Below are positions 1 to 7,900 of a stretch of 8,662 nt of DNA, one piece after another (position 1 is the stretch's first letter; every line of letters begins with the position of its first letter). The DNA comes from Caldifarciminota bacterium. GTDB lineage: Bacteria; WOR-3; Hydrothermia; UBA1063; CAJXJZ01. The translations under genes and the position numbers were made by a program. The notes below the pieces were generated by a model. The model worked only from the letters and a program-made list of their open reading frames with translations. It was not told the DNA's origin and made no database searches. The stretch covers positions 1 through 8,662 of the forward strand of contig JALTEL010000254.1 of NCBI GenBank assembly GCA_027073945.1, given 5' to 3'.

Positions 1-1181
1 ATTGCAATATATCTTAATGGTATTTCGTTTATCCATATCTTCTTATAAGTAACCAGTTCATTAATGAAAATTATTATATCACGTGGTGTAAATTTCTTCT
101 TAAGTCTATCAAAAATTGACAAAACTGTTGGAAATTCTTCTTCTTCAGTATCTCCAAAAGCTTCTTTGAATTTTTTTGCAAAAAAGTCTTTCCAATCTGT
201 TAAAATAGGTGGAGTTACCCTATAGATAATAGAAAACGTTTTATTTATAAACTCACTTGTTAGGTCCGCATCACTCATAAGCGCTTTTTGAAGATGTCCT
301 CTATCAAAAGGTATAATTATATTTATTTTATCATATTGTTCTTCAGCAAAGAATGTGTGTATTGAGGACCATATCTCTTTTACCTTTTCAGGAGGCAGCC
401 TATCCATATTATCATAGACAATAATTAATTCTTTTTCTGTTAGGCCTTTTGAAATTGATTTTATCCACTCTTTAAACTCTTTTACAGAAGATTCTAAATC
501 AGAAAATATTTCATATGTTGTATTTTCTAATTCTTTTCCTTTGAATATGAAAAATAATTCTGATATATTTATCCATTTTTTATTTTTTGCTGAGGCCCAT
601 AAATAAGCTATAAAAGAAAAAATAACTGGGGAAAGTGGAATAAGGAGCCTTTTCCACCATTCAGTATTTTTATCAAACAGAATGTCAGCTATAAGTGTAA
701 ATATTGGTGTTAGAATTAAAACAATGCCAACAATGATTATTCCTATACTTAATTTGGGTATGCTTGTCTTATTTGTTTCTCTTTTTCTTGCAAGAAGAAA
801 TTTAATTTTCTCTTGCCAAGTAATATTTTTCTTTTTGCCTATTAAGTCTTCATATTCAGTTTTTTTTGACAGTAAATTTTCTTGAATTAATTCTTCTGTC
901 AATTCTTCTAAAAAAGCTCTTCTTTGAGAGTCTTCTTGATGCCCCCAAGTATCATAAACATAAATGTGATGCGATTCTTTTAATTTATTTCTCAAAATTT
1001 CAATTATGTTTGATTTGCCAGAACCCCATTCTCCTTCAATACCAATAATTCGAAGAGAATTGTTTTTATCTTTAATGTGCTCAGCAATACTTGACGCTAT
1101 TCGTTCATGAGATTTACCTTCAAATTGATCTTCACCAATTGGCTTGTTTTCTATGTATCTTGGTAAATTATTATTTTCCAT
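1..1181 (-). CDS. KAP-family P-loop NTPase, membrane-anchored (partial; C-terminus beyond window)
   Basis: The gene reads from 1181 down off the window edge, and 393 residues are visible. Seen: Walker A at residues 50-57 (GEWGSGKS), two hydrophobic segments at about 143-169 and 179-197, Walker B at about 251-262 (IIVYDNMDRL), and FDRGHLQKAL at 292-301, followed by a conserved-looking 'F-x-N-K-x-F ... PP' stretch. A pair of membrane helices inserted between Walker A and Walker B is the hallmark of KAP NTPases, a STAND-like family often found in mobile or defence regions. The expected topology is a cytoplasmic ATPase anchored in the inner membrane. The ATG at 1181 begins the conserved-looking part (MENNNLPRYIENKPIGEDQF) but has no Shine-Dalgarno. 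The frame stays open upstream to a TGA at about 1344, and a well-placed RBS/ATG lies at 1297 in another frame (see separate entry). Sampled G+C is about 25-28%, lower than in the upstream operon. Substrate and partners are unknown. The family call is firm; the exact start is not. Confidence 0.88.
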   Translation of the reverse strand, partial: MENNNLPRYIENKPIGEDQFEGKSHERIASSIAEHIKDKNNSLRIIGIEGEWGSGKSNIIEILRNKLKESHHIYVYDTWGHQEDSQRRAFLEELTEELIQENLLSKKTEYEDLIGKKKNITWQEKIKFLLARKRETNKTSIPKLSIGIIIVGIVLILTPIFTLIADILFDKNTEWWKRLLIPLSPVIFSFIAYLWASAKNKKWINISELFFIFKGKELENTTYEIFSDLESSVKEFKEWIKSISKGLTEKELIIVYDNMDRLPPEKVKEIWSSIHTFFAEEQYDKINIIIPFDRGHLQKALMSDADLTSEFINKTFSIIYRVTPPILTDWKDFFAKKFKEAFGDTEEEEFPTVLSIFDRLKKKFTPRDIIIFINELVTYKKIWINEIPLRYIA

Positions 1182-1297
1182 ATATATATCTTTTGGATCT
1201 GTATTTGCATGAAGCACAATGTTTGTATAAATCTTATTGTGTTTCTTCCGCCAAATTGGGGGGCTAAACGTAATTGTATATATTTTTCTTTTATCAT
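1151..1297 (-). other. Short ORF with strong RBS, possibly the frameshifted 5' end of the KAP gene
   Basis: A GGAGG at 1309-1305 lies 7 nt before an ATG at 1297-1295, the best initiation signal in this region. That ATG opens a 48-codon ORF ending at a TAG at 1153-1151. The ORF overlaps the KAP start out of frame. Its first 13 codons (MIKEKYIQLRLAP) look ordinary, but after the C6 run (plus-strand G at 1258-1263) it becomes an Ile/Gln-rich shadow. One extra C, or a -1 ribosomal slip, in that run would join it to the KAP frame (continuing PIWRKKHNKIYTNIV...) and give a KAP protein about 38-39 residues longer. It may instead be a leader peptide, a mutated start or a sequencing error. Confidence 0.35.
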
Positions 1298-1300
1298 CTA

Positions 1301-1460
1301 TTAACCTCCAAACCAAAACATAACAATGTCTTTTCCCAAAATATCACCTACTTGCCTAGATATCTTCCTCAAGCGTGCTACCAACCTTTGGGGTAGACAT
1401 GAAGCCTGCTTGACAGTTACTCTTAAACTCCTTAATCTTGAGCCTTTTTTCCGCTGTCAG
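1301..1460 (-). pseudogene. Possible decayed small ORF upstream of the KAP gene
   Basis: From about 1460 the minus strand reads through a protein-like stretch (LTAEKRLKIKEFKSN...) and an internal ATG at 1400 (MSTPKVGSTLEEDI), then meets a TAG at 1358-1356. Shifting frame by one base at that point gives RQVGDILGKDIVMFWFGG and then TAA at 1303-1301. That TAA overlaps the GGAGG of the next ATG, as at a normal operon junction. The pieces look like one small gene broken by a frameshift, but there is no clear start codon or RBS, and 50-odd codons could look protein-like by chance. No family is recognised. A short hairpin (CTACC/GGTAG, 1378-1396) lies inside it. Confidence 0.22.
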
Positions 1461-1466
1461 TATTAC

Positions 1467-1495
1467 ATAATAAAATAAAAAAAAATTCATGTCAA
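1467..1495 (-). promoter_or_regulatory. Sigma70-type promoter for the KAP gene
   Basis: On the minus strand TTGACA (1495-1490, perfect -35) is followed by exactly 17 nt and then TATTAT (1472-1467, five of six matches to TATAAT). The spacer is T-rich. Transcription should start near 1460 and run toward the KAP gene, leaving a leader of about 160 nt to the GGAGG-linked ATG at 1297, or about 280 nt to the ATG at 1181. It lies downstream of the terminator of the helicase/ATPase operon, so the KAP gene is probably transcribed separately. Confidence 0.65.
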
Positions 1496-1744
1496 TTGAT
1501 TTTATCTCTTTTTCCAAATCGTCGGTGGCTTACCTTTTAATTCTCTTACATCGAAAAGGAGCTTTTTAAATTTTTACCTATTTCTATATTCACCGATTTT
1601 CCAGCAGCTTTCAATTAACCATATTTAGTAAAAAAACATGAGCATTAACAAACAAATCATCTCCCATTATTTTGGTTGAGTTTTAATCCTCATTTTTAAC
1701 TTCTTTTATCATTTCGAACTAATAGCCAAGCTCACCTGCGTGGG
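1496..1744. other. Intergenic region, no gene seen
   Basis: This AT-rich stretch lies between the terminator of the helicase/ATPase operon and the KAP promoter. I see no ORF of protein-like composition on either strand, no tRNA-like fold and no long repeat. A small AAAAG/CTTTT inverted repeat near 1554-1566 is too short to call. A regulator-binding site or small RNA upstream of the promoter cannot be excluded by eye. Confidence 0.5.
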
Positions 1745-1774
1745 AAAAAACCTATCTGCGTGCAATGTATAGGT
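1745..1774 (-). terminator. Rho-independent terminator of the helicase/ATPase operon
   Basis: About 50 nt after the stop codon of the GHKL ATPase gene, the minus strand has ACCTAT (1774-1769), a 13-nt loop and ATAGGT (1755-1750), running directly into TTTTTT. The loop can add a few G-C pairs (TGC/GCA). The stem is only 6 bp and moderately weak, but its position and U-tract fit an intrinsic terminator closing the two-gene operon. Confidence 0.6.
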
Positions 1775-1823
1775 AAGCAGCTAAATAACAATCAGGGAAA
1801 GTGATTTGTTATCCCTTTAAATT

Positions 1824-4800
1824 TCATTTCTGTTCTTTGAGAATTGTTTTTATATCCTGAAAATGTGTTTCGACAAACCGAATACTTGTATAACGCTTTC
1901 CAAGTTTTATTGGTATTTCAACATCTTCCGAATTAATCAACTCGTTTTTCAAAGATTCCATGGCATCCTCATCATTTTTCACAAATTCCTTGTACATAGC
2001 TGCGCATACGGGACACAGAGCTATGAATTGCGCTTCATGTTCCTTAGTGAAATAATCTCTGGAAAGTGCTTCCACCGCCTCGAAATAGTATTTCCCATTG
2101 CGTTTCTTAAAAGGCATCTCTTCCTTACAGATCTGGCAAATCATTTGGTCATTATTATTTGTATAGGCCATTCTGAGATAAGTTTCTTTATCAATGGTGT
2201 TGGCAGTAGTCAGTACGCTTCTGTTCCGTTTCTTGTATTCCTTCTCAGGAGCATCATCTATTTGTTCCACAACTTTTTCCTTTCGTCGTTCAGGATTCGC
2301 AGAGGAACTTGATGGGAATTCTGGCTTTTCTTTCTTCGCTAAAATAGCCTTAACTTTTTCATACTCTTTAGGATATTCTTTAAGTCGATTGATTAAATCT
2401 ATATCATCCATTGAAATGCCTACTTCTTCCGCGAGTTTGGCGACAACATCTTTTTTCATCCCTAACTGATTCGCCAATTTTTCATCACAAACGAATGATT
2501 CCGGCAGATCTTCGAGTTTGAGTTCAGCGGGTTTATGAAAGTTACCATGCTTATTTGGAAGCCAAGGGTTTTCTATTAATAAGTTGCCGAAATCTGACGT
2601 TAATTCCTCTTCTTCGTAAACGCTTGCATTCGGTGAAAAATCTTGTCGACTTGATTTCAGAATTTTGCCCTTAATACAATGACTGTACTTTACCGCTATT
2701 TCGTTCCAAATTATTTTGCTCCTTTCAAATAGGGGATTCTTTATTGCATATTGGATTCCTTCTATTTGAATATTTGGATCAAAACTTTTTAATCCCTTCC
2801 AATAATTTCCCTTCTGATAACCAAGATCTATATCATGATAGTCTCGAAAAATAGACATAATTTGCGATTTTTCTGTTTTTTGTATATTAAACTCCTCATG
2901 AACCCCAAGTTCTTTGAACATTTCTTTAAATTTTTCGTTATATTTCGAGCTGATAAACCAAGCGTCTTTATTCCCTTTGAAATATACACTGAGTTCTTCA
3001 TTCTTGAAATATAGTCGCTCCGCTTTCTTATATTCGATTTGTTGTAATACTATGTTTTCTGCACGAATAAAAGCAGTCTCTTTTAGTTTTTTCATAAGTT
3101 CTGATTTATTTTCTCTAGAGTTAGTTTCATAAGCCTTTAGTATTTTTTTTATGTCCTGGCGATGTTCATCATCTGAGATATCAGGATTAGATTGCCTGTA
3201 TTTTGGAAGAACAAATTCTATCACTTCAGCAACAGCATCAGGCTTTGTGAGCCCTAATTTCTTGAGGAATTCAAGCGCCTTTTTATCTTTAGATATTTTT
3301 CTGGACACCACTGGAAACTCTGTATCATTTTCAGATGGCAAGTAAGCATTTGGCATGTCATTATCATTGAACGGTTTTACATGAGAACCGTTTTCAAGCC
3401 GAATAAAACTTTTATTCCGTAAAGGACCATTTGGGATGGACCAAGAACCGTTACCTTTCTTCCAGAGCGCTTCCTGGCCATTAAGAAATCGATAAAAGGC
3501 AATCATCCATTCGTCTGACTGATTCTTCAAAAATGCAGCTGTTGTTTTTCGAGCGAAGCCATCAGGCGTAATTTCCTCAACATTAAGTTTATTAATCAGA
3601 TATGACCGTAAATCTGGCGTCCTATCTTGAGTAATTTCACCTGAAAGCCATTTGACTGTTTCTTTAGAAGAAAACAGCTCTTGCAACTGATTCGGGGACA
3701 GCAATTTCCTAAGTTCGGCACCGCGGGCCAGCTTAGCATTTCTTGCAGAGACAAAGGTTCCATCATCTGTTGGAAGTAGTTCCTGGTCCTTAAAGGCATC
3801 ATGGAGCGCCTCAATAATTGGATAGAATATACTGTATTCATTAATCTCATTCATGCGCTTCGCAAATGCTTCAAGTAGTTCGACGGTTAACAGATTTTTC
3901 TCTTTCAATAGTGGCAGCTTATCTGCAACCAAATTGGCGACACATTTCATCAGCCATCGGTTCCATGGTACATCCTGAATATCCTCACGGGAACTTGGCA
4001 AAATGAAATCAGCATTGATTAAAAAAGGCAAACCAGTATTTGATCGGACCGGCAGGTACGCAAAGATTTTACCCATGTTATCTTTATTGTCATCTACCGG
4101 AAACGCAACAATAACATCTCTTTCATTTATATCTGCCCTTTTTTCATGGCTTACATCTTTTGGTCTATCAACAGTTTGGGTGAATAGTAGGAATTCTTTT
4201 ACCTCGGAATATGACGCTCCCTGTTTTGTTCCCTTAATTAGAAGTTGTATGTGAGGTGCCTTCGAACCATCTTTTAAGATTGTCAGATCGTCTCCATCGC
4301 CTGTTCTAATCCGAATTTCCTTAAGTTTTGATAAGAAAAGAATCGTTTCCGGCTCTATATCCTGGAGCATTCCTTCGATTTTCTCATATCCAAAATCCGG
4401 CTTGTCAAGTGGCAAAATAATCGTAGTTTGCTTTGGATCAACACCATGCGGAATGTTTTTTATCCATCTAGGCACTATATATCCCAAGCTTGTTTTTTCA
4501 TTTTTCTCTGGGAAACAAAACTGATAACCGTTAGAAAAAATATGTGGTATTGTGGTGATCCGAAAAACTGATTTGAATCCTATCCCCTTTTCACCGATGT
4601 ACCCCTGAAGTTTACTCTTGGTTGTTTTACCTATTGCACAGATAGCATCTACGTTATCGGGAGAAAATCCAATCTCGTTGTTTTGAACTATCAATGCACC
4701 AACGGAATTGAGAGTATTGGTTGGATCAGCTTTTACTAATCGGAAGGTAATGGATGGTTCGGTTCCCTTATAATACTCATTATCTTCAGCGTTTTGAATT

Positions 4801-4967
4801 AGTTCAAAAATGAAATGGGTATCTTTGGAATATAAACTTTTGGAAAGGCGTTCGATAGAATTGCTCAAATCATCAATTAAAGGATTCTGCTTGCTTGACT
4901 GGCCTTCTTCATCAAGCCAAAATTTTTCCTTACGTATTCTCTCAATATGTTCTCGCTCTTTACTCAT
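1824..4967 (-). CDS. Sacsin/NO VEIN-type GHKL (Hsp90-like) ATPase with C-terminal HNH-like zinc module
   Basis: A 1047-residue protein from the ATG at 4967. GHKL motifs seen: N-box at 55-65 (ELIQNAEDNEY; Glu55, Asn59, Asp62), G1 region NNEIGF at 96-101, and the glycine-rich lid GYIGEKGIGFKSVF at 122-135. These match the ATPase domain of sacsin, plant NO VEIN and related bacterial proteins. The middle region has sacsin-like 'P...dG.f..P' segments near 399-413, 517-533 and 802-814. A Lys/Glu/Ser-rich linker (about 875-920) leads to a treble-clef-like zinc module: Cys944-x2-Cys947, FEAVEA at 962-967, and Cys985-x2-Cys988. An ATP-driven conformational switch is the known property of the fold; the target here is unknown. 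The start is set by AAGGAG at 4982-4977, 9 nt upstream. The ATG at 4973 is possible but only 3 nt from the SD. An ORF extension to 5159 is rejected. It overlaps the helicase stop by 8 nt, implying translational coupling and a shared function. Confidence 0.87.
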   Translation of the reverse strand: MSKEREHIERIRKEKFWLDEEGQSSKQNPLIDDLSNSIERLSKSLYSKDTHFIFELIQNAEDNEYYKGTEPSITFRLVKADPTNTLNSVGALIVQNNEIGFSPDNVDAICAIGKTTKSKLQGYIGEKGIGFKSVFRITTIPHIFSNGYQFCFPEKNEKTSLGYIVPRWIKNIPHGVDPKQTTIILPLDKPDFGYEKIEGMLQDIEPETILFLSKLKEIRIRTGDGDDLTILKDGSKAPHIQLLIKGTKQGASYSEVKEFLLFTQTVDRPKDVSHEKRADINERDVIVAFPVDDNKDNMGKIFAYLPVRSNTGLPFLINADFILPSSREDIQDVPWNRWLMKCVANLVADKLPLLKEKNLLTVELLEAFAKRMNEINEYSIFYPIIEALHDAFKDQELLPTDDGTFVSARNAKLARGAELRKLLSPNQLQELFSSKETVKWLSGEITQDRTPDLRSYLINKLNVEEITPDGFARKTTAAFLKNQSDEWMIAFYRFLNGQEALWKKGNGSWSIPNGPLRNKSFIRLENGSHVKPFNDNDMPNAYLPSENDTEFPVVSRKISKDKKALEFLKKLGLTKPDAVAEVIEFVLPKYRQSNPDISDDEHRQDIKKILKAYETNSRENKSELMKKLKETAFIRAENIVLQQIEYKKAERLYFKNEELSVYFKGNKDAWFISSKYNEKFKEMFKELGVHEEFNIQKTEKSQIMSIFRDYHDIDLGYQKGNYWKGLKSFDPNIQIEGIQYAIKNPLFERSKIIWNEIAVKYSHCIKGKILKSSRQDFSPNASVYEEEELTSDFGNLLIENPWLPNKHGNFHKPAELKLEDLPESFVCDEKLANQLGMKKDVVAKLAEEVGISMDDIDLINRLKEYPKEYEKVKAILAKKEKPEFPSSSSANPERRKEKVVEQIDDAPEKEYKKRNRSVLTTANTIDKETYLRMAYTNNNDQMICQICKEEMPFKKRNGKYYFEAVEALSRDYFTKEHEAQFIALCPVCAAMYKEFVKNDEDAMESLKNELINSEDVEIPIKLGKRYTSIRFVETHFQDIKTILKEQK

Positions 4968-7900
4968 TCCCATTTTCTCCTTCAACTTGCAGAACCCCAT
5001 ACGCCACCGGCTGGGCAGTAATATCTGCCCTCTCCATTGCAATATCCAATTCTTGAATGCGCCGCGCGTAATCCGCTTCGGCTCCATCAATCTGCGATTG
5101 ACGCATCCGCCTGATTTTTTCATCAGTTGCTTGAGCAAATTGATCTTGCAACAGAGCAATTCTTGCTCTCTGACTGGTCGTCAAACTTTCACGTCTATAT
5201 TGTGCAAGTTCCCGAGTCCGGCATTGGTGTTTTTCTCTTGCCTCCAACCAGAGCTTATAATGATATTCATCAAGTTCTTCCCATACTGATAATTCAGAGA
5301 TATCACTTAAGTCGATTGGATTTTCTTCAGCTATTTCAAGAAGTTTTCCCAAATGAGCAGTAACCTGCTCCGAACTTGCAACAGGACAAAGGACCATGTC
5401 TTCTCTGATACCATGAAATTGCCATTGATAAATAGCAAACAGGTAATCTCCGGCCGGGATAGATTGATCCTTGACCTTTAATGTTGTAATAACCCGTTTC
5501 GTGATATCAAATGCTCTTGATGCCTGCCTTACTAATGGGTGCAAGGGCATGATGAACGCCGCATCGGGATTTTGGGATGCATAAGCAGCATCAAAGGTTA
5601 TAGACAAGCGCTGATCGCCGCCTTTTAACCATTTTTCCCATTCCCTGTACGAAAGTGTATTCTGCCTGGGAATATTCTGAAAATCCTTCAATAATCGATT
5701 ACGAGCATCCTGAGAAAGACGTAGTTTATCACCAGAAATAAAATTCTGCTCTTTTCCGAAGGTTTCCTGTAGATAATTTATAACGAGATTACGAATCGCT
5801 TTTGGAGTTAACCAAAAACTCGATGCTTTGCTAATCTCATCCTTTAATTGATCTTCCGGCAAGCGAATACCAAATAGTTCAACCTGCTTCTGTTCGAGTT
5901 CTTCCTGCTCTTGTATCAACCGGATTTGATTGTCAGCTAATTGCTGAAGCTTCTTTCGTCGTTCATCTTCACTTAGATTAAAATTCTCGGCTATGTCTTG
6001 AATTTCTCTACTAATTTCGCCGAGTATCTCTTCGCTGCCACCAAGAGCTTTATTGAAAACTCCAATACGAAGCAAACACCTTTCGTAAATATCCGCATCA
6101 ACCGTTCCAGGTGTAATTAAATTAAATATGGATATACTTTCACTCTTTTGTCCCCATCTATCGATACGGCCTATACGTTGTTCAATTTTCATCGGGTTCC
6201 ATGGCAAATCATAGTTTACGATACAATCACAAAATTGATAATCCAACCCTTCGCTGCCAATTTCAGAAAACAAAACAACATCTATTGCATTCTCATCTTC
6301 ACGTTTTAATTCAAAACGATTTCGAATTTCCGATCTATCTTCATATGGGACATCTCCATGAATAAGTGCTACACGGAGACCATCCACCTTCAAGTGTTCA
6401 TAAAGATAATTGAGAGTATGCCGAAAACTAGAAAAGAGCATTACTTTGTTATTAGTATACTCTTGTTTATCCTTTAAAATTTTCCTTAGTGCCTCAAGCT
6501 TTGGATCTTCGGAATTAAGATTACGCGCTTGTTCCAAAATGCTTTTAATTTTTTCTCCTATAGCTTTGACCGATGCATCTGTTGGAATTTCTCCCGTATC
6601 ATCGATCTCTTCCCATGCCAGTTCATCGATATGACGACTAAGTATCTCATGGAGAAAAGGAACCAGACCATATAAACAGCTCGCCGCCTGCCGTCTGATT
6701 GTTGTCATCATAAATTTAACATTTGTGTCTCCATGTATCTGGCTAAATATTTCCGCTTGAATTTGAAGAATATCATCATGAAGTCTCTTTTGGCTTGGAT
6801 TAAATTTGATTAGAACCGTTTCCGGTTTCCTTACCGTGAAGTCACCAATATCCCTCCTGCGGGTTCTGTTAATTATTCCGGCAAATGTATGAAGTGATTC
6901 AATGCCGTTTATGAGTTTGATGCGCTCTTCCGATGAAATACTATCGCGGGAAAGTTCATCGTGTATTCGCTTAAATTCGGGGTTGTTTCTCAACAGGGAC
7001 TGACCCCATGATGTCGCAGCGGCTTCGTCAAGCGCAAGCACAACTTTTTCAGTCCATCCCATATCTTGACCGCGTGCCATATCTACGGCTCGATTTATGT
7101 AAGGATTGGGTTCTGCCATGTGCTCAAAACTCTCTTTGTCGATAATTAAATCTGGACGAAGCATTTTGAGTAAAACAAATAGATCATTACTTCCCAACTG
7201 AATCGGTGTGGCAGTCAGGAATAAGACTGCCTCAGAATTATCGCAAAAGAAATTCACAGCTTTATGTCTATACGTATTTGAATTTCGGATATGATGGGCT
7301 TCATCAACAATAACCAAGTCAAACCGAGGTGGTGGATCCAGATTCAGCAGTCCTTTCCTGTTTTTCCATTTATTATTTGAGCTTGTTCCGTGAAGAAGAA
7401 CCTCATCGAACAAGGAATAGGGTATAATAGCTTTCTTATATTGCTCTGGCCAATCTCCCTCCCGATCCATCTCATTGATACAATAGCGAAGCGTTTTGCC
7501 GTCAAGATGTTTGAAATCCTCTCCAAAACGTTTCATCTCAATTTGCCATTTGCGTTCAGTTACCAATGGACGGGGACAAATGATGAGAACCGAACGAACA
7601 TCCCGCCGTGCTTGCAACTCTCGAAGAATCAATCCTGCCTCAATGGTTTTCCCTACCCCGACACCATCGGCAATAAGTAATCGCGGTCGATCGGAGCGAA
7701 TAAATTTAAGAACTGGCCTAAATTGGTATGGGATAAAATCAACACGAGCCGCATTAAGAGAATAAAGCGTAGATAATCCTGGATGTTGAATTTGGAGAGC
7801 GGTAAGGTAGGAATGGAACTTATGACAAGGCAAAACGATAGATTCCTTGTCTTTCCGATCTTCAGCCTGTATCTGGGAGGCATAGAATACTCGCGTCTCA

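Noticed and set aside
682..1048. Plus-strand short hydrophobic ORFs opposite the KAP gene
   Set aside because: The first is largely antisense to the KAP membrane segments and the region before them; both are low-complexity and lack good start signals.
1378..1396. Hairpin CTACC/GGTAG with tRNA-like appearance
   Set aside because: Too short, and there is no cloverleaf or T-arm around it.
1410..1438. Plus-strand TTGACA-N17-TAATCT promoter candidate
   Set aside because: The -10 matches only three of six bases and no plus-strand gene follows.
1736..1762. Direct repeat CTGCGTG, two copies 20 bp apart
   Set aside because: Only 7 bp; one copy lies in the terminator loop, so chance is the simpler explanation.
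1863..2312. Plus-strand ORF of 149 codons opposite the end of the GHKL gene
   Set aside because: Antisense shadow with Phe/Ile/Ser-rich composition and no RBS; the minus strand carries clear motifs.
4674..4690. Apparent loss of the Asp-x-Gly-x-Gly G1 motif in the GHKL domain (NNEIGF instead)
   Set aside because: NNE-x-GF is, as far as I recall, normal for NO VEIN/sacsin-like bacterial proteins, so it is not evidence of a dead ATPase.
4968..5159. N-terminal extension of the GHKL ATPase to an ATG at 5159
   Set aside because: It lies out of frame inside the helicase gene, reads as Arg/Trp-rich shadow sequence, and a good RBS with ATG sits at 4967.
4810..5289. Plus-strand ORF of 159 codons across the helicase/ATPase junction
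   Set aside because: Antisense to two well-supported genes, with no recognisable domain.
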